DNA of 64,000 bases from Chitinophagaceae bacterium. Lineage in GTDB: Bacteria; Bacteroidota; Bacteroidia; Chitinophagales; Chitinophagaceae. The stretch lies in NCBI GenBank assembly GCA_022843585.1, contig JALHNJ010000005.1, forward strand, positions 62,001 through 126,000, read 5' to 3'. The notes under the pieces were generated by a model, which saw only the letters and a list, made by a program, of their open reading frames with translations, made no database searches and was not told where the DNA came from. Within the stretch, counting starts at the first letter, position 1; the number at the start of each line of letters is the position of its first letter. Shown in pieces: positions 61,977-64,000 of the stretch. Position numbers and translations under genes: made by a program.

Positions 61977-62903
61977 TTACTGCGATTTTCTTCTTTTAAT
62001 TCGAATCGTTGCATTTTTCTCCAGGCTACTGGTTAGCCGGATTTCATGCTTCTTTTTTCCATCATTAATGATCATTAAGGCAGTATTAGGCGGTATCAAA
62101 CCGAGGTTCTCAGCAAACATGGATATTTCATTGCTGGCTTTAGCACTATCTAGTTCAATTTTTATTTTAATAGACTTATGTGTAAGCTTTTGATTAGAAA
62201 GAATAAGTTGTTTATTGTAAAACAAGGAGATCATATCACCATCAATTTCTCCGTTGTCATATACATCTATTTGTAAAGAGTCGGAATCAACTTCAATTTC
62301 GCTGATCACAATATTTTCTCTTTCGGTGTATTGTTTCTCCGTTACATAGTTCACTACTTTTTTTGGAGTTACAGAAACCGATACCAACGTATCATCATAA
62401 GATGGAGTCCAAACCTGAACATTTTCTTTGTATTCGCTGATGGCTTTTAACACGGAATCTTTTTTACTGATATCAGCATTATGCGTAAGATTTAAACGGA
62501 TATCAGCACAAGTGTATTTGTAATCCGGCAAACCAATAAAAGCACCTACCAGGTTAGAGCCAGCCTGCGCCACCCGGAGAGTAGCCTGCATATTCATAAT
62601 ACAATCCACTTCAAAATTGGCGATAGAGCCAAAATATACAATGGGAATATCGTACAAGCTTAGTTGGCGGGTAGTTTTATTGAAATCACCTTTTACTTTT
62701 ATACTACGGTAGGTATTTTTAAAATAATAATTTAGAATTCCGGAAACATAATTTTTTTCGGGTTGTAGAACCAGTTCAACCAAATAATTATTAGCAGAGC
62801 TATTCGTTTTTACATTCGCATAGCCATACCAGTAACCAAAAACGGATTGTGATTGGGAGTAAAGTGAAAGTAACAAGGCAATTATCAGTAGTCCTTTCTT
62901 CAT
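61977..62903 (-). CDS. Unidentified secreted protein
   Basis: About 308 residues from the ATG at 62901-62903, giving signal MKKGLLIIALLLSLYSQSQS. The mature part is beta-rich in its first half (FGYWYGYANVKTNSSANNY) and contains a DNGEIDGDMISLFYNKQ segment near residue 230 that is common in secreted Bacteroidota proteins of unknown function. A basic tail (RIKRRKSQ) ends it. Its start lies 55 nt from the stop of the smpB gene, so cotranscription is possible. Confidence 0.78.
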   Translation of the reverse strand: MKKGLLIIALLLSLYSQSQSVFGYWYGYANVKTNSSANNYLVELVLQPEKNYVSGILNYYFKNTYRSIKVKGDFNKTTRQLSLYDIPIVYFGSIANFEVDCIMNMQATLRVAQAGSNLVGAFIGLPDYKYTCADIRLNLTHNADISKKDSVLKAISEYKENVQVWTPSYDDTLVSVSVTPKKVVNYVTEKQYTERENIVISEIEVDSDSLQIDVYDNGEIDGDMISLFYNKQLILSNQKLTHKSIKIKIELDSAKASNEISMFAENLGLIPPNTALMIINDGKKKHEIRLTSSLEKNATIRIKRRKSQ

Positions 62904-62957
62904 GGCTGGGAAGATCGTCAAAAATCAGTCCGCTTTATAACGAAGTTTTACACAAGC

Positions 62958-63395
62958 TTATTTTAAATACCGCTTCATTTCTCTATCCACATCTTTTTGT
63001 TTGATGCTTTCCCGTTTATCATGCAGTTTTTTACCCTTAGCCAACCCGATTTCAATCTTGGCAAGGTTCTTCGAATTCATGAATATGCGAAGTGGCACCA
63101 GCGTATAGCCTTTCTCTTTGAGTTTGGCAACGATTTTAGTAATTTCTTTCTTATTCAGCAGTAGCTTACGGTCTCTTACAGGATCATGGTTATTAGTTGT
63201 ACCATGACTATACTGTGCAATGTTCAATGATTTTAACCACACTTCTCCATCGGAAATAAGGCAGTAACTATCATTAAAACTCACTTTTCCCGTTCGCATG
63301 GATTTTATCTCAGTACCTAACAATACCATACCTGCTTCATATTTAGCATCTATGAAGTATTCATGAAAGATGGAGCGGTTTTTAATTTCAAACAC
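62958..63395 (-). CDS. smpB: SsrA-binding protein
   Basis: 145 residues. SmpB marks: NRSIFHEYFIDAKYEAGMVL, GTEIKSMRTGKVSFNDSYC, IAQYSHG, DPVRDRKLLLNKKEI, MNSKNLAKIEIGLAKGKKLHDKRESIKQKD and the basic tail, which read in order over the whole length. It is needed for tmRNA rescue of stalled ribosomes. It begins 2 nt after the stop of the upstream partial gene. No tmRNA gene is in the window. Confidence 0.96.
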   Translation of the reverse strand: MFEIKNRSIFHEYFIDAKYEAGMVLLGTEIKSMRTGKVSFNDSYCLISDGEVWLKSLNIAQYSHGTTNNHDPVRDRKLLLNKKEITKIVAKLKEKGYTLVPLRIFMNSKNLAKIEIGLAKGKKLHDKRESIKQKDVDREMKRYLK

Positions 63396-63397
63396 AG

Positions 63398-64000
63398 TTA
63401 TAAATATTTATAAAAACGATGAACAACTATTTTTTTTGTGTCCTTGTTAATATAACTGATGTAATAGTAGCCATCTTTAAAGGTGATATCAGCAGACGTA
63501 CTATAACTTCTTATTCCCCAGATAAACATTAATATTTTTTCCCAAACAAAGTTTTTTACTTCTCCAAACCCTGGTTTTATTTTTCCCAACTTTAAGCTCA
63601 TATTGAAAGAGACTATTGATGGAGGTTTTACCTGCCTGAAATCCATTGTACCCAAGGTAACTATATTTCCCAGAAAGGTTGAGGTGGGGCCAAGGTCATA
63701 TTTGCTGGACAGGGTTAAAAAAATTTCATTTCCATCTTTATATCCCGTAATCAATAGTTTATTTGCATTACATTTTTTTAAAAAATCTGAAAAACTAATT
63801 TCGGTAATATTGCTTTTAGACCAAAAGTCACCAGACTTGGTTATGCCAGAAGATGTAAACTGCTTAATATTGTCTTTTGTAATTGAAATGAAATTTATAA
63901 GACTGTCTGTAGAAAGTTCGTAAAAATATAATCTAAGTTCAGTTTCTGTTGTATAACCAGATATGAGTATTGAGTCAGTTAGCCATGAAGAGGGATAGTT
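63398..64000 (-). CDS. Unidentified protein, C-terminal part (runs off window)
   Basis: The minus-strand frame is open from base 64000 to its stop at 63398, about 200 residues, with no stop and no convincing start, so the gene begins outside the window. Sequence pieces such as LLITGYKDGNEIFLTLSSKYD, SYINKDTKKIVVHRF and GYTTETELRLYFYELST look beta-rich, like repeated propeller blades. I recognise no family. It lies 2 nt from smpB. Confidence 0.7.
   Translation of the reverse strand, partial: NYPSSWLTDSILISGYTTETELRLYFYELSTDSLINFISITKDNIKQFTSSGITKSGDFWSKSNITEISFSDFLKKCNANKLLITGYKDGNEIFLTLSSKYDLGPTSTFLGNIVTLGTMDFRQVKPPSIVSFNMSLKLGKIKPGFGEVKNFVWEKILMFIWGIRSYSTSADITFKDGYYYISYINKDTKKIVVHRFYKYL

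Noticed and set aside
1-64000. CRISPR arrays, tRNA or rRNA genes, insertion sequences, prophage
   Set aside because: No regularly spaced repeats, no cloverleaf-like segment in the gaps, and no transposase, integrase or phage structural gene seen.

Overview
The window reads as a chromosomal segment of a Bacteroidota bacterium, most likely of the class Chitinophagia (family Chitinophagaceae). The grounds are an AT-rich base composition, few Shine-Dalgarno sites, many secreted lipoproteins, a SusC-like TonB-dependent receptor with a CarboxypepD_reg-like N-terminus, Bacteroidota-type -7 elements (TAnnTTTG), and families common in this group (DUF4331, DUF1080, DUF4394, CvpA-CAP fusion). I see no prophage, insertion sequence, CRISPR array, rRNA or tRNA. 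Gene density is high and almost every gene looks intact; the two end genes run off the window.

Layout. 1-4.6 kb (minus): a CocE-type hydrolase, a GH20 beta-N-acetylhexosaminidase and the start of nagB form an amino-sugar operon. 4.6-9.6 kb: an NTF2-like protein, two pirins, an FMN reductase, then a Tat-exported glycosylasparaginase and CutC. 9.6-19.3 kb: a divergent cluster for oxidative (3-keto) sugar metabolism. The left arm carries an MFS transporter, a Tat-exported TIM-barrel protein, a GMC dehydrogenase with its subunit 3, a second Tat-exported TIM-barrel protein and a lipoprotein. The right arm carries a Gfo/Idh/MocA dehydrogenase, a third TIM-barrel isomerase, a cytochrome c lipoprotein and a DUF1080 3-keto-disaccharide hydrolase. 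The 120-130 bp between the arms holds two dyads that look like operators.

19.3-37.9 kb: pfkA-pyk (glycolysis); an S9 prolyl oligopeptidase; an RmlD-like reductase; a TonB receptor divergent from two DUF4331-type genes and a TPR lipoprotein; an arginase-family enzyme; two tandem universal stress proteins separated by a long inverted repeat; an L,D-transpeptidase; an SdiA-regulated-type beta-propeller. 38-54.9 kb: CvpA-CAP fusion, smc, DUF486, peroxiredoxin-like protein, methyltransferase, a rhodanese-thioredoxin / metallophosphoesterase / YCF48-like gene set, a large repeat lipoprotein, aminopeptidase P, small proteins, YdeI-like and DUF4394 proteins. 55.2-62 kb: topoisomerase IV operon parE - methyltransferase - DUF1835 - parC - mgtC-like. 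62-64 kb: a secreted protein, smpB, and an unidentified partial gene.

Strongest leads: the divergent 3-keto-sugar cluster with a predicted iron-sulphur GMC dehydrogenase and Tat-exported isomerases; the DUF4331 family split over two genes opposite a TonB receptor; a short intergenic repeat family around a GTGCGACGCAA core (three copies); a terminator-bearing leader ahead of parE that no annotated gene explains; and the methyltransferase/DUF1835 pair locked inside the topoisomerase IV operon.
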